Below, one piece after another: positions 25,599-34,653 of a stretch of DNA of 64,000 bases. The stretch is from an uncultured Lachnospiraceae bacterium (lineage in GTDB: Bacteria > Bacillota > Clostridia > Lachnospirales > Lachnospiraceae): the NCBI GenBank assembly GCA_910579735.1, contig CAJTUZ010000004.1:124647-188646 (forward strand). The letters run 5' to 3'. A model generated the notes under the pieces. That model saw only the letters and a list, made by a program, of their open reading frames with translations. It was not told the origin of the DNA and searched no databases. Position 1 is the stretch's first letter. Each line of letters begins with the position of its first letter. The position numbers were made by a program, and so were the translations under genes.

Positions 25599-25659
25599 CC
25601 GATAATACTACTGCTCGAAAGTAACTATCTGGAAGTTGTGATAACTAACAGTAGTTTGA

Positions 25660-26526
25660 TCACTGCTTCTTTTTACTTATATTCCGGTATTGAACCGGCG
25701 TCTGGCCAACGGCTTTTTTAAATGCCTGTGAAAAATAGGATTGCGAAGAAAACCCCAGTATTGATGAAATTTGGGATATGGAATACGAAGTCGAGCTGAG
25801 CAGAGATTTGCTTTCTTCTATTCTTCTCTGCAGAAGATATGTAATGGGAGAAACTCCCACATATCTGGTAAAAGCATGAACCAGATAATATTTGTTCATA
25901 TGAGAACGCTGTGCCAATGTGTCCAGCGTAATATTTTCCATATAACTTGCGTCCAGATAATTTTTTATCTGGACACATTCCCTGTTCAAAAAGGAATTGC
26001 TGCTTGGTATGATGGATAAATGATTGGTCCTGATCATACAGAGCATGAGCACTTCCAGAAGATTTCTGCATACCGCTTCATAGTTTTCCTCTTTGTTGAT
26101 GATCTCCACCAGCAAAATATTTAAATAGGCATATATATTGGAATTCCGCGCATTATATTTATACACATTGCCCGAAGCGGTATGAATCAGCACGCTGTCA
26201 CGGATAGAGGCAATATTATCAAATGAAAACATCAGACCGTCTATTCCCAATACAATATATTCAAGCGGCGTTGAATACAATGATTTTTCCGTATGCTGGA
26301 CATGCGGACTGATGATGACCATATCATTTTCACACACGGGAAACTCTGTATCTTCCGTGATAAAAGAACCGCTTCCCTGCACAACATAAAATAACTCACA
26401 GAAAGAATGTGAGTGAAGGATGCTCTGCCAGTCTCCTTCATATTTTGAAGTTGAAACATATAAAAGCTTTAATCCCTCAAAACAGGAAGGGTCGTTGTTT
26501 CCTATACAGTGTCTCGTATTTCCCAT
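25660..26526 (-). CDS. AraC-family regulator of the lacto-N-biose operon
   Basis: 288 residues. The N-terminal cupin-like sensor (about 1-150) includes HSHSFCELFYVVQGSGSF; the C-terminal AraC DNA-binding domain has two HTH units, with TLDTLAQRSHMNKYYLVHAF and ISQISSILGFSSQSYFSQAF. It diverges from the sugar-transport/phosphorylase operon, so it probably activates that operon when a sugar binds. AAAGG lies near its ATG. The shared 405-bp region has repeated GACAAAAT half-sites that fit binding by this protein. Confidence 0.85.
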   Translation of the reverse strand: MGNTRHCIGNNDPSCFEGLKLLYVSTSKYEGDWQSILHSHSFCELFYVVQGSGSFITEDTEFPVCENDMVIISPHVQHTEKSLYSTPLEYIVLGIDGLMFSFDNIASIRDSVLIHTASGNVYKYNARNSNIYAYLNILLVEIINKEENYEAVCRNLLEVLMLCMIRTNHLSIIPSSNSFLNRECVQIKNYLDASYMENITLDTLAQRSHMNKYYLVHAFTRYVGVSPITYLLQRRIEESKSLLSSTSYSISQISSILGFSSQSYFSQAFKKAVGQTPVQYRNISKKKQ

Positions 26527-26627
26527 AATATGCCTTTCTTATGTACCTTTTTTATGATCCTGTCCGATCAGTCTCTTCTATAATATATACACGCCGGTCA
26601 ACAATCGTATTATAGCAAATTTTATAT

Positions 26628-26762
26628 ATTTTGTCTATACGATCCATTTCGACAAAATCTCTAAAATTTTATTCAAAAATCCTCTTCTGCCAAAAAATAT
26701 GTTTCAGACTAAGCATAAACTTTAAATCAGCAGTTCTGACAAAATTTAAGTAAATTTTGTCA
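26628..26762. promoter_or_regulatory. GACAAAAT operator sites between araC-like gene and SBP gene
   Basis: Four copies of one half-site: ATTTTGTC at 26628-26635, GACAAAAT at 26651-26658, GACAAAAT at 26738-26745 and ATTTTGTC at 26754-26761. The last two make a perfect 26-bp palindrome (26737-26762, 12-bp arms with AG between). It is centred about 50 bp upstream of the -35 box of the sugar operon, an activator position. The rest of 26527-26931 is AT-rich and has no gene. Confidence 0.6.
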
Positions 26763-26798
26763 AAAGCAAGATATCTAAAATACGCAGCAACTAACAGA

Positions 26799-26827
26799 TT
26801 GATTCCGGGTAAAATTTTCACTATAGT
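26799..26827 (+). promoter_or_regulatory. promoter of the lacto-N-biose operon
   Basis: TTGATT (26799-26804), a 17-bp spacer and TATAGT (26822-26827). It gives a leader of about 100 bases before the solute-binding protein ATG at 26932, which is preceded by GGGAGGG. Confidence 0.6.
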
Positions 26828-26931
26828 TAAATTACACTTAGTGAATTGAGGAACAGAACGATTCAGGACAGAACCATGTTATCACATACCTGAATCCGTT
26901 CAAAATATCCTAAACAAAGGGAGGGTTTTTT

Positions 26932-28371
26932 ATGAAAATGAAAAAAGTAGTTTCATCGTTACTCGTAGCTGCAATGGCTGCATCACTTCTTGCAGGCTGC
27001 GGCGGTTCCAATGACCAGGCGACAACAGACAGCGCTCCGGCAGATACCACTTCTGAAAGCAGTTCTGCAGATACGGATGCGGAACCGGCAGACACGACCG
27101 AAGCATCAACGGAAGACACTTCTGACGATGCAGAACCGGCAGCAGAACAGACGCTGAAAGTTGCGGCTTTTGAAGGCGGATACGGTGCAGACATGTGGTC
27201 AGAGGTTGTGGCAGCTTTTGAAGCTTCTCACCCTGGTGTAACCGTAGAGCTCACCATTGATAAGAAAATCGAAGATGTCATCAGTCCCGGCATGAAAGCA
27301 GGCGATTACCCGGATGTCGTTCATCTTGCAACCGGACGTGAAGCAGCGCTGACAGAGACATTAACAAAGGAAAAAGCGCTTCTTCCGCTGACAGATGTTC
27401 TTGAGATGACTGTTCCCGGCGAAGATGTAAAAGTAAAAGACAAAATTATTCCTGGTTTCCTTGACACATTGGCAACCAATCCTTACGGCGACGGCGTAAC
27501 ATATTATGCACCGATGTTCTACAGCCCCTGCGGACTGTTCTACAACGCAGGCCTCTTTAAGGAAAAAGGCTGGGATGTTCCGACAACATGGGAAGAAATG
27601 TGGGCGCTTGGCGACACGGCATCAGCAGAAGGTATTGCACTCTTTACCTATCCTACAACCGGATATTTTGACGCATTTACCTATGCAACACTGTCATCAG
27701 CAGGCGGTTCTGATTTCTTTAACAGCTGCATGACTTATGAAGACGGTATCTGGGAAAGTGAAAATGCAACCAAAGTATTTGAATTGATCGCAAAATTAGG
27801 TTCCTACACAGAAGGCACAACAGTTGCCAATGCAAACAATGACAACTTTACCAAAAATCAGCAGCTGATCCTTGACAACAAAGCAATCTTCTGCCCGAAC
27901 GGAACATGGCTTCCGGGAGAAATGGCTGAAGCGCCGAGAGCTGACGGCTTTGAATGGGGATTCATGGCAATCCCGGCAGTAAACGAAGGCGGCGCCGGAT
28001 GTTCTTTCTGCTGGTTTGAGCAAATGTGGATTCCGGCAGCAGCACAGAATCAGGATATGGCAAAAGAATTTGTAGCCTATATGTACTCCGATGAAGCAGC
28101 GCAGATTTTTGCAAAATCTACGGCGATCCAGCCGATCACCGGTGTCAGCGATTCACTCGAAGGCGACAACAAGATGTTCTACAGTATTTATGACAACGGC
28201 GCAACCGCTGTTATGGGCGGATTTGCATCTACTGCACCGGTAGAAGGCGTGAACATGCTCGACACTTTGTGCGGAACAGTCAACAGTATTGTAAGCGGCG
28301 ACAAGACCGTTGCAGAATGGCAGGCTGCTGTAGAAGAAGCAAGTGATAAATTAAGAGAAGCAATGGAATAA
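26932..28371 (+). CDS. sugar ABC transporter solute-binding lipoprotein (family 1)
   Basis: 479 residues. Signal peptide with lipobox LLAGC, lipidated at Cys23, then an acidic Ser/Thr/Ala-rich linker (about 25-75) and a family-1 sugar-binding domain (KVAAFEGGYGADMW, SEVVAAFEASHPGVTVE). It is anchored outside the membrane and delivers sugar to the two permeases encoded downstream. Given the phosphorylase in the same operon, lacto-N-biose or galacto-N-biose is the likely ligand. No ATPase gene is in the operon, so a shared MsmK-type ATPase elsewhere must serve it. A hairpin after the stop probably raises its level over the permeases. Confidence 0.88.
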   Translation: MKMKKVVSSLLVAAMAASLLAGCGGSNDQATTDSAPADTTSESSSADTDAEPADTTEASTEDTSDDAEPAAEQTLKVAAFEGGYGADMWSEVVAAFEASHPGVTVELTIDKKIEDVISPGMKAGDYPDVVHLATGREAALTETLTKEKALLPLTDVLEMTVPGEDVKVKDKIIPGFLDTLATNPYGDGVTYYAPMFYSPCGLFYNAGLFKEKGWDVPTTWEEMWALGDTASAEGIALFTYPTTGYFDAFTYATLSSAGGSDFFNSCMTYEDGIWESENATKVFELIAKLGSYTEGTTVANANNDNFTKNQQLILDNKAIFCPNGTWLPGEMAEAPRADGFEWGFMAIPAVNEGGAGCSFCWFEQMWIPAAAQNQDMAKEFVAYMYSDEAAQIFAKSTAIQPITGVSDSLEGDNKMFYSIYDNGATAVMGGFASTAPVEGVNMLDTLCGTVNSIVSGDKTVAEWQAAVEEASDKLREAME

Positions 28372-28383
28372 GGATTTAGGAGC

Positions 28384-28415
28384 GCTCCAAAGGTTTCTGC
28401 CTTTGGAGCACTTTT
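28384..28415 (+). terminator. intercistronic hairpin after the solute-binding protein gene
   Basis: 10-bp perfect stem GCTCCAAAGG / CCTTTGGAGC (28384-28393 and 28400-28409) with a 6-base loop, then ACTTTTATT. A leaky terminator or mRNA stabiliser at this place is common in sugar ABC operons. Nothing else is seen in the 122 bp before the permease. Confidence 0.7.
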
Positions 28416-28499
28416 ATTCACAAGGACGCATAAAAATCTTCCTGCAGCATCAGGTAGAAGAAAAACGCGGGCCTGTTTACCCGAATCGGAGGTATGAAT

Positions 28500-29393
28500 G
28501 TGAAAAAAGTCAGAGGAAAATCAATTTTTATTACCGCCTGTGTGGCGCCGGCGGTCATTCTGTTTATCATCTTTATGATGATTCCCACCTTTAACGTCTT
28601 TAAGATGTCACTATATAAGTGGGGCGGTTATTCCAACACCAAACAATTTGTCGGACTGAATAATTTCAAGATTCTGATGGAAGATATGAACTTCTTCCGC
28701 TCTTTTCAGAATACGGTCCTTTTAATTGTCTGCGTAACGATCACTACAATCGGACTTTCTTTAATTTTTGCGGGAATTCTCTCGCGGGAAAAAATAAAAG
28801 GCCAAAATTTCTTTCGTATTATATTTTACATCCCCAATATACTATCCGTCGTTGTCATTTCCGCTATTTTTTCAGCGATTTATGACCCGAACAGCGGCCT
28901 TTTGAACAGCATTATCGGCATCTTCCGGGGCAGTGACAAATCGCCGATCCTCTGGCTGGGCGATCAGAAGCTGGTCATCTACAGCCTGGTGATCGCAATG
29001 GTCTGGCAGGCGATCGGGTATTACATGGTTATGTACATGGCAAGTATGGCGAGCGTTCCGGAAAGCCTGTATGAATCTGCCAATCTGGAAGGCGCCGGCA
29101 AAATACGCCAGTTCTTCTCCATTACCCTGCCGCTTATCTGGACTAATATCAGGACGACGCTGACCTTCTTCGTGATCAGTTCGATCAACATCAGCTTTCT
29201 GATCGTAAAGGCGTTGACAAACGGCGGTCCGGATGGCGCAACAGAAGTATTTCTAAGTTATATGTATAAGCAGGCATACACGAATTCTTCTTATGGATAT
29301 GGTATGGCAATCGGTGTTGTCGTTTTCCTGTTCTCTTTTGGACTGTCGGCATTGATTAACTTCGTTACCAAGAGAGAGCCTTTGGAATTTTAA
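28500..29393 (+). CDS. sugar ABC transporter permease (MalF/UgpA type)
   Basis: About 297 residues with six membrane segments. The EAA loop is seen in the C-terminal half as ESANLEGAGKIRQFFSITLPL, where the permease contacts the ATPase. An ATG at 28494 lies one base from GGAGG, so the GTG at 28500 (seven bases away, VKKVRGK) is preferred. It pairs with the next permease and the upstream binding protein for di- or oligosaccharide import. Confidence 0.88.
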   Translation: MKKVRGKSIFITACVAPAVILFIIFMMIPTFNVFKMSLYKWGGYSNTKQFVGLNNFKILMEDMNFFRSFQNTVLLIVCVTITTIGLSLIFAGILSREKIKGQNFFRIIFYIPNILSVVVISAIFSAIYDPNSGLLNSIIGIFRGSDKSPILWLGDQKLVIYSLVIAMVWQAIGYYMVMYMASMASVPESLYESANLEGAGKIRQFFSITLPLIWTNIRTTLTFFVISSINISFLIVKALTNGGPDGATEVFLSYMYKQAYTNSSYGYGMAIGVVVFLFSFGLSALINFVTKREPLEF

Positions 29394-29407
29394 AGGAGGG
29401 GTCGAAA

Positions 29408-30271
29408 ATGAATTCCAGCAAGTTGTATAAAATTTTTATATATGCAGCCCTATTTGCGCTTGCCATCAGCATTGTAATACCGGTAGGATGGGTATTCTTA
29501 GCATCCATTAAGGAAAATTCCGAATTTTATGGAAATCCCTGGACGCTGCCCAAAGGATTCTACTTCCAGAATTTCATCGATGCGTTTGAAAAAGCACAGA
29601 TGGGCGAATATTTCCTGAACTCTATACTTGTAACGGCGCTGGCTCTTATTCTCCTGCTGGTAGTCGCGCTGCCGGCGGCTTACGTGCTTGCACGCTACCG
29701 TTTCTTCGGCAGTAAACTGATCAATATTATGTTTATGGGCGGGTTGTTTATTAACGTAAACTACATTGTAGTACCAATCTTTCTCATGTTTGTAGACGCC
29801 GATAAATTCCTCAGAAATTTGGGCGGCGACGGTTTTTTCCTGAATAACCTTTTTGTCGTTGCACTTGTTTATGCAGCCACCGCCCTGCCGTTTACAATCT
29901 ACCTGCTTTCCGGCTTTTTTGTCACGATACCGCATGATTACGAAGAAGCTGCCTACATGGATGGCTGCGGTTACTTCCGGACAATGGTGCAGATCATGAT
30001 GCCTATGGCAATGCCGAGTATCATCACCGTTATTTTGTTTAACTTCCTGTCCTTCTGGAATGAATATATCATCTCCATGACGCTGCTCACCAAAGATTCC
30101 AAAACGCTTCCGGTAGGTCTGATGCAGCTGATGCAGGCGCAGAAAGCTGCTGCAAATTACGGACAGCTTTACGCAGGACTCGTAATCGTAATGCTTCCGA
30201 CTCTGATCCTGTATATATTAGTTCAGAAAAAACTGACACAGGGCATGAGTCTCGGCGGATTAAAAGGTTAA
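29408..30271 (+). CDS. sugar ABC transporter permease (MalG/UgpE type)
   Basis: 287 residues, six membrane segments, with the EAA loop EEAAYMDGCGYFRTMVQIMM and the family C-terminal end QGMSLGGLKG. It starts 14 bp after the first permease with GGAGGGG before the ATG. It forms the membrane channel with the MalF-type partner. Both lack an ATPase domain, as expected for this class. Confidence 0.9.
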   Translation: MNSSKLYKIFIYAALFALAISIVIPVGWVFLASIKENSEFYGNPWTLPKGFYFQNFIDAFEKAQMGEYFLNSILVTALALILLLVVALPAAYVLARYRFFGSKLINIMFMGGLFINVNYIVVPIFLMFVDADKFLRNLGGDGFFLNNLFVVALVYAATALPFTIYLLSGFFVTIPHDYEEAAYMDGCGYFRTMVQIMMPMAMPSIITVILFNFLSFWNEYIISMTLLTKDSKTLPVGLMQLMQAQKAAANYGQLYAGLVIVMLPTLILYILVQKKLTQGMSLGGLKG

Positions 30272-30289
30272 CCGGAAGGAGGAATGCAT

Positions 30290-30457
30290 ATGAAATATAT
30301 CATCGGAGCACTATATCTGCTGATCTTCGTCATCAGCATGGTTTTGATCATCACGGGACAGCGTACGATCGGTCCCGCAGGACTTGCAGTCATGCTTATA
30401 GGTCTCTTGGGAATATTAGTTCTCCTTTATCTTTACAATAAAAAATTTCAGAAATAG
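30290..30457 (+). CDS. 55-residue two-segment membrane protein
   Basis: A short gene with AAGGAGG seven bases before its ATG. It encodes two hydrophobic segments (about residues 3-22 and 29-49) separated by GQRTIGPAG and ends in YNKKFQK. It lies 18 bp after the MalG-type permease and 15 bp before the phosphorylase, so it belongs to the operon. Function unknown. It may assist the transporter or be a membrane regulator; no firm family assignment is made. Confidence 0.75.
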   Translation: MKYIIGALYLLIFVISMVLIITGQRTIGPAGLAVMLIGLLGILVLLYLYNKKFQK

Positions 30458-30472
30458 GGGAGGTGTACCACG

Positions 30473-32647
30473 TTGAATACGGAAAGTACCGGCAGACTGA
30501 CTCTGCCTACGGATGCAGACATGGTTGATGAAACGATACGCTTAAAAAATATGCTTGGAGCGGATGCCCTGAGGGACTGCGACGGAACAACCATGCCCGA
30601 AGAGCTGTTAAGTCAGGATGCCAAAATCTACGCGACATACTATACGACCAGAAAAGATAACGACTGGGCAGAGAAGAATCCTGAAGAAATCCAGCAGGAA
30701 TACCTGATCAGCGACCGGGTAACGGCAAAAGGCGACAGCCTTCGCATCGAACTTATGAAGGGCTTCCATACCGAACAACTCAAGGTAAATACGATTGATT
30801 CCCCCAAACGTTGGTGGGAAGTCATCGACAGAACCACCGGCGGGATCGTATCTCCGGAAAAATGGGAGTATGACGAATCTACAGGCGAAGTGGTGATCGA
30901 GACAATTCCTTACCATCAATATACCGTCAGTTTCCTCGCGTTTTTGGTATGGGATCCTGTTCATATGTATAATTTCATCACAAACGACTGGAAAGATGCG
31001 CCTCATCAGCTGACTTACGATGTGCGCCAGCCCAAAACGAAACGTTACGTAAAGGAAAAACTGAAAAAATGGTGTGAAGACAATCCGCATGTCAATGTCG
31101 TACGATTTACGACCTTTTTTCATCAGTTTACTTTGACCTTCGATGACAAAAAGCGGGAAAAATACGTAGAATGGTTTGGTTACAGCGCCAGCGTCAGTCC
31201 CTATATTCTGGAACAGTTTGAAAAATGGGCAGGGTACCCGTTCCGCCCGGAATATATTGTAGATCAGGGATATCACAATTCCACCTTCCGGGTACCGTCC
31301 AGGGAATTCCGGGATTTTATAGAGTTCCAGCAGATTGAAGTCTCCAAACTGGCGAAGGAACTGGTAGACATTGTGCACAGTTACGGCAAGGAAGCAATGA
31401 TGTTTCTGGGCGACCACTGGATCGGAACAGAACCTTTCGGTAAATATTTTAAAAACATCGGCCTCGATGCCGTCGTGGGTTCTGTAGGAGACGGCGTTAC
31501 CCTGCGGATGATTTCGGATATCAAGGGCGTAACATATACGGAAGGGCGTCTGCTTCCTTACTTTTTCCCGGACGTATTTACCGAAGGCGGAGATCCGATC
31601 GGAGAAGCCCAGGATAATTGGCTGAAGGCAAGAAGAGCTATCCTGCGTTCACCTCTTGACCGGATCGGATACGGCGGATATCTCAAGCTTGCATCGGAAT
31701 GGCCGGGATTCATCGATCAGATTCGCAAAGTCGTAGACGAATTCCGACAGATCCACCAGCATATGAACGGCACAAAGGCCTATACGGCGCCTTTTAAGGT
31801 CGGCATTTTAAATTGCTGGGGAAATATCCGGCGCTGGATGTCAAACCAGGTACATCATGCCCTGTGGTACCGAGAAATCTATTCTTATGTCGGCGTGATC
31901 GAATGCCTGAGCGGCATGCCGATCGATGTCGAATTCATCGATTTCGAACAGATTAAAAACGGGATCGATCCAGAGATCAGAGTACTCATCAATGCCGGAG
32001 ATGCCTATACTTCGTGGAGCGGCGCCGAGAACTGGAAAGACGAAAAAGTCGTCTGCGCTATCCGCAGATTTGTTGATGAGGGCGGCGGTTTCATCGGGGT
32101 AGGTGAACCGAGCGCATGCCAATATCAGGGCCGCTATTTCCAGTTAAGCGATGTGCTGGGCGTTGACAGGGAACTCGGATTCTCTATGAGTACGGATAAA
32201 TACAACGAACTCAACAGCAGTCATTTTATTCTGGAAGATATTCCGGGCGAGATTGATTTCGGCGAAGGAAAAAGCCGTATCTATGCACAGGGCGAACATT
32301 ACCAGATCTTAAATATGGATGGAAAATACAGTCGTCTGGTAGTCAACGAATACGGGAAAGGCCGGAGTGTATACTTCACAGGACTGCCATATTCGCCGCA
32401 AAACTGCCGTCTTCTTCTGCGCGCCGTTTATTTTGCCGCACACATGGAAGACGAAATGAAGAAATATTATGTTACCAATGTAGATACGGAACTGGCCGTT
32501 TTTGAAAAGACCGGGGAAATTGCCGTCATCAATAATTCCAGGGAAGCAAGAAGCACCGATCTGTATGTGAAGGGTGAGCTTTTTGCGCATCTTGATCTGG
32601 CTCCCATGGAAATGCGCTGGTTAACGTATGAGCATTCCGCACACTGA
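30473..32647 (+). CDS. lnpA: 1,3-beta-galactosyl-N-acetylhexosamine phosphorylase (GH112)
   Basis: 724 residues, close to the family length of about 720-750. The catalytic acid is D314 in FLGDHWIGTEP, matching Asp313 of the Bifidobacterium enzyme. The N-terminal TGRLTLPTD and the KVGILNCWGN region are also typical of GH112. It splits lacto-N-biose or galacto-N-biose with phosphate to galactose-1-phosphate and GlcNAc or GalNAc in the cytoplasm. The start is a TTG at 30473, nine bases after GGGGAGG. It follows the transporter genes and precedes the kinase that uses the released hexosamine. Confidence 0.93.
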   Translation: MNTESTGRLTLPTDADMVDETIRLKNMLGADALRDCDGTTMPEELLSQDAKIYATYYTTRKDNDWAEKNPEEIQQEYLISDRVTAKGDSLRIELMKGFHTEQLKVNTIDSPKRWWEVIDRTTGGIVSPEKWEYDESTGEVVIETIPYHQYTVSFLAFLVWDPVHMYNFITNDWKDAPHQLTYDVRQPKTKRYVKEKLKKWCEDNPHVNVVRFTTFFHQFTLTFDDKKREKYVEWFGYSASVSPYILEQFEKWAGYPFRPEYIVDQGYHNSTFRVPSREFRDFIEFQQIEVSKLAKELVDIVHSYGKEAMMFLGDHWIGTEPFGKYFKNIGLDAVVGSVGDGVTLRMISDIKGVTYTEGRLLPYFFPDVFTEGGDPIGEAQDNWLKARRAILRSPLDRIGYGGYLKLASEWPGFIDQIRKVVDEFRQIHQHMNGTKAYTAPFKVGILNCWGNIRRWMSNQVHHALWYREIYSYVGVIECLSGMPIDVEFIDFEQIKNGIDPEIRVLINAGDAYTSWSGAENWKDEKVVCAIRRFVDEGGGFIGVGEPSACQYQGRYFQLSDVLGVDRELGFSMSTDKYNELNSSHFILEDIPGEIDFGEGKSRIYAQGEHYQILNMDGKYSRLVVNEYGKGRSVYFTGLPYSPQNCRLLLRAVYFAAHMEDEMKKYYVTNVDTELAVFEKTGEIAVINNSREARSTDLYVKGELFAHLDLAPMEMRWLTYEHSAH

Positions 32648-32683
32648 CTGAAGCTGCTTCTTTGGCAGTATGGAGGAAAGATG

Positions 32684-33805
32684 ATGAATTATAAAATAGA
32701 CGAGGCGATTGCAGCATTCCCCATAGAGACTGACGCCAATGGCAGTCTGGCGGAAAAGAATTCTTACGGGAACGGACATATCAATGATACTTTTCTGCTG
32801 CGCTGCAAGACGCCGGATAATAAAGAAACGAAATTTATCCTGCAGCGAATGAACCATGATATTTTTAAAAATCCGCCGCAGCTTATGGAGAATGTTGTTC
32901 ATATCACGGAATATCTGCGAAATATGATCACTTCCCGCGGCGGCGATCCCGACAGGGAAACATTAAATGTCCTGAAAACAAGACAGGGCGCTGACTACTA
33001 TCAGGACAGCTGCGGCAATTATTGGAGAGTTTTTCCGTTTATCGAGCGATCCTTTTGTCTTGAAAAAGTGGAGAACCAAAATAATTTCTATGACTGCGGC
33101 GTTGCTTTTGGCAACTTCCAGAAAATGCTGGCTGATTTTCCCGTCGAGACACTCCATGAAACGATTGTGAACTTTCACAATACGCCTTCCCGCTTTCAGG
33201 ACTTTCAGAAAGCAGTAAAGGAAGGATACAAAGACCGGGCGGCGCTCGCCGGCAGTGAAATTGCCTTTGCATTAGACAGAGAATCCGATACGGCAGTGTT
33301 AACCGGCCTTTTAGCGGAAGGAAAACTGCCGCTTAGGGTAACGCATAACGATACGAAGCTGAACAACATCCTGTTTGATGACGATACGAAAAAAGCGCTG
33401 TGCATCCTGGATCTCGATACCATTATGCCGGGACTCTCTCTTTATGATTTCGGAGATTCCATTCGCTTTGGCGCGAGTACGGGGGCCGAGGATGAAACAG
33501 ATCTTGACAAAGTAGAACTGGATCTGACCCTGTTTGAAATTTTCACAAAAGGATACCTGAAAGGCTGTGCAGGCAGCCTGACCGAAACAGAGATCAGGAT
33601 GCTTCCTATGGGGGCAAAGCTGATGACCTACGAATGCGGCATAAGATTTCTGGGTGATTTCCTGACAGGCGACCATTATTTTAAGATCCACAGAACAAAT
33701 CATAATCTGGACCGGGCAAGAACACAGTTTAAACTCGTCGCAGATATGGAAAAAAAGTGGGCCGAAATGGCTGCTATTGTGGAAAAGGCAGCATCCGGCA
33801 GATAA
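32684..33805 (+). CDS. nahK: N-acetylhexosamine 1-kinase (NahK/LnpB)
   Basis: 373 residues of the aminoglycoside-phosphotransferase kinase fold. Catalytic loop THNDTKLNNILF and metal-binding ILDLDT follow the known NahK pattern; NSYGNGHINDTF forms the ATP loop near the N-terminus. It phosphorylates GlcNAc or GalNAc at C1 using ATP. Tandem ATGs at 32681 and 32684 follow GGAGG; the second has better spacing. It is directly after lnpA. The galT and galE partners of the bifidobacterial pathway are not in this operon. Confidence 0.9.
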   Translation: MNYKIDEAIAAFPIETDANGSLAEKNSYGNGHINDTFLLRCKTPDNKETKFILQRMNHDIFKNPPQLMENVVHITEYLRNMITSRGGDPDRETLNVLKTRQGADYYQDSCGNYWRVFPFIERSFCLEKVENQNNFYDCGVAFGNFQKMLADFPVETLHETIVNFHNTPSRFQDFQKAVKEGYKDRAALAGSEIAFALDRESDTAVLTGLLAEGKLPLRVTHNDTKLNNILFDDDTKKALCILDLDTIMPGLSLYDFGDSIRFGASTGAEDETDLDKVELDLTLFEIFTKGYLKGCAGSLTETEIRMLPMGAKLMTYECGIRFLGDFLTGDHYFKIHRTNHNLDRARTQFKLVADMEKKWAEMAAIVEKAASGR

Positions 33806-33854
33806 CGATAAAGCAGTATACCACACTTCACAAGCCATACATTTATTTTCACCG

Positions 33855-33889
33855 ATACGGGCCGGTACGATCTATGTACCGGCCCGTAT
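33855..33889 (+). terminator. terminator-like hairpin after the nahK gene
   Basis: 14-bp perfect stem (33855-33868 and 33876-33889, core GGGCCGGTAC) with a 7-base loop, followed by TCATTGT. It is a very strong structure without a long T-run. It lies between nahK and the convergent CPBP gene and probably ends transcripts from both sides. Confidence 0.7.
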
Positions 33890-33924
33890 TCATTGTCATG
33901 TAACCCCTTTCTGCCTGCTGCCTA

Positions 33925-34653
33925 TTAACACATTATCTCATAAATTTCGGGGTGAAAAGATATTATTGCAACATGTATTGTTGTCGCTATGTTCAAAATC
34001 CAGTGACCCGTCATAATCACAGAAACAGAACTTCCACGATAATAACGGAAGCATATCCATATCGTTAACGGTAAAAAAGATAAAAAACGATAGATCATAA
34101 ATCTTAAATCAAATACCGTAGGAATAAAACTATGCTGCAGGGCATAGAAAAATGCCGGGATAAAAACGGCAGCCCATTTTGAAGCAAAGCTGTTTACCCC
34201 ATATCCTAAATATAAACCATCCTCCGCAATTGTCGTTGTAAGCGGAAGTATGAAAATATTCAGCACCGCAAGGTAAGGAGAAATGGGAGCAACCATCATG
34301 ATCATTACTACAGCATAACTTTTACCATAGCAAAGTCCTCCTGCCAGATACATTCCGCCCATACCGATCAGCAGCATGACGACGATAAGCAGAAATCCCT
34401 TGAAAAAGCTTCCCTGCTTTTTTTCATAACGTATCATTTCGCGGTATGTTGTATTGCTTTGCCTGCAGATCCTCCATAAAACAACGATGGTAACAATGTT
34501 GATCCCTGATGCAAGTATTGTCCACCAATGCGTAATTTCCCATAAGTTTCTTCCGGTGATCATACTGCCCAAAACAAAGGCTGCCGCAAACAGCAGACAC
34601 CGCACCGGTAAAATAAACCATATTTTTTTCTCTATTGTGTGATCATTTCTCAT
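33925..34653 (-). CDS. CPBP-family membrane protein with altered active site
   Basis: About 242 residues and about eight membrane segments. CPBP intramembrane protease motifs are partly present: FFYALQHS (motif 2, F...H) and TGHWILN (motif 3, H...N). The first motif, normally EE...R, reads AEDGLYLGYG, so the second Glu is Asp and the Arg is missing. It may therefore be a non-proteolytic member. It overlaps the upstream TetR gene by about 11 bp. A GTG at 34659 is an alternative start. Confidence 0.7.
   Translation of the reverse strand: MRNDHTIEKKIWFILPVRCLLFAAAFVLGSMITGRNLWEITHWWTILASGINIVTIVVLWRICRQSNTTYREMIRYEKKQGSFFKGFLLIVVMLLIGMGGMYLAGGLCYGKSYAVVMIMMVAPISPYLAVLNIFILPLTTTIAEDGLYLGYGVNSFASKWAAVFIPAFFYALQHSFIPTVFDLRFMIYRFLSFLPLTIWICFRYYRGSSVSVIMTGHWILNIATTIHVAIISFHPEIYEIMC

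Noticed and set aside
30608..31417. Minus-strand open frame of 269 codons inside the phosphorylase gene
   Set aside because: The plus-strand frame has clear GH112 motifs throughout; the antisense frame has none.
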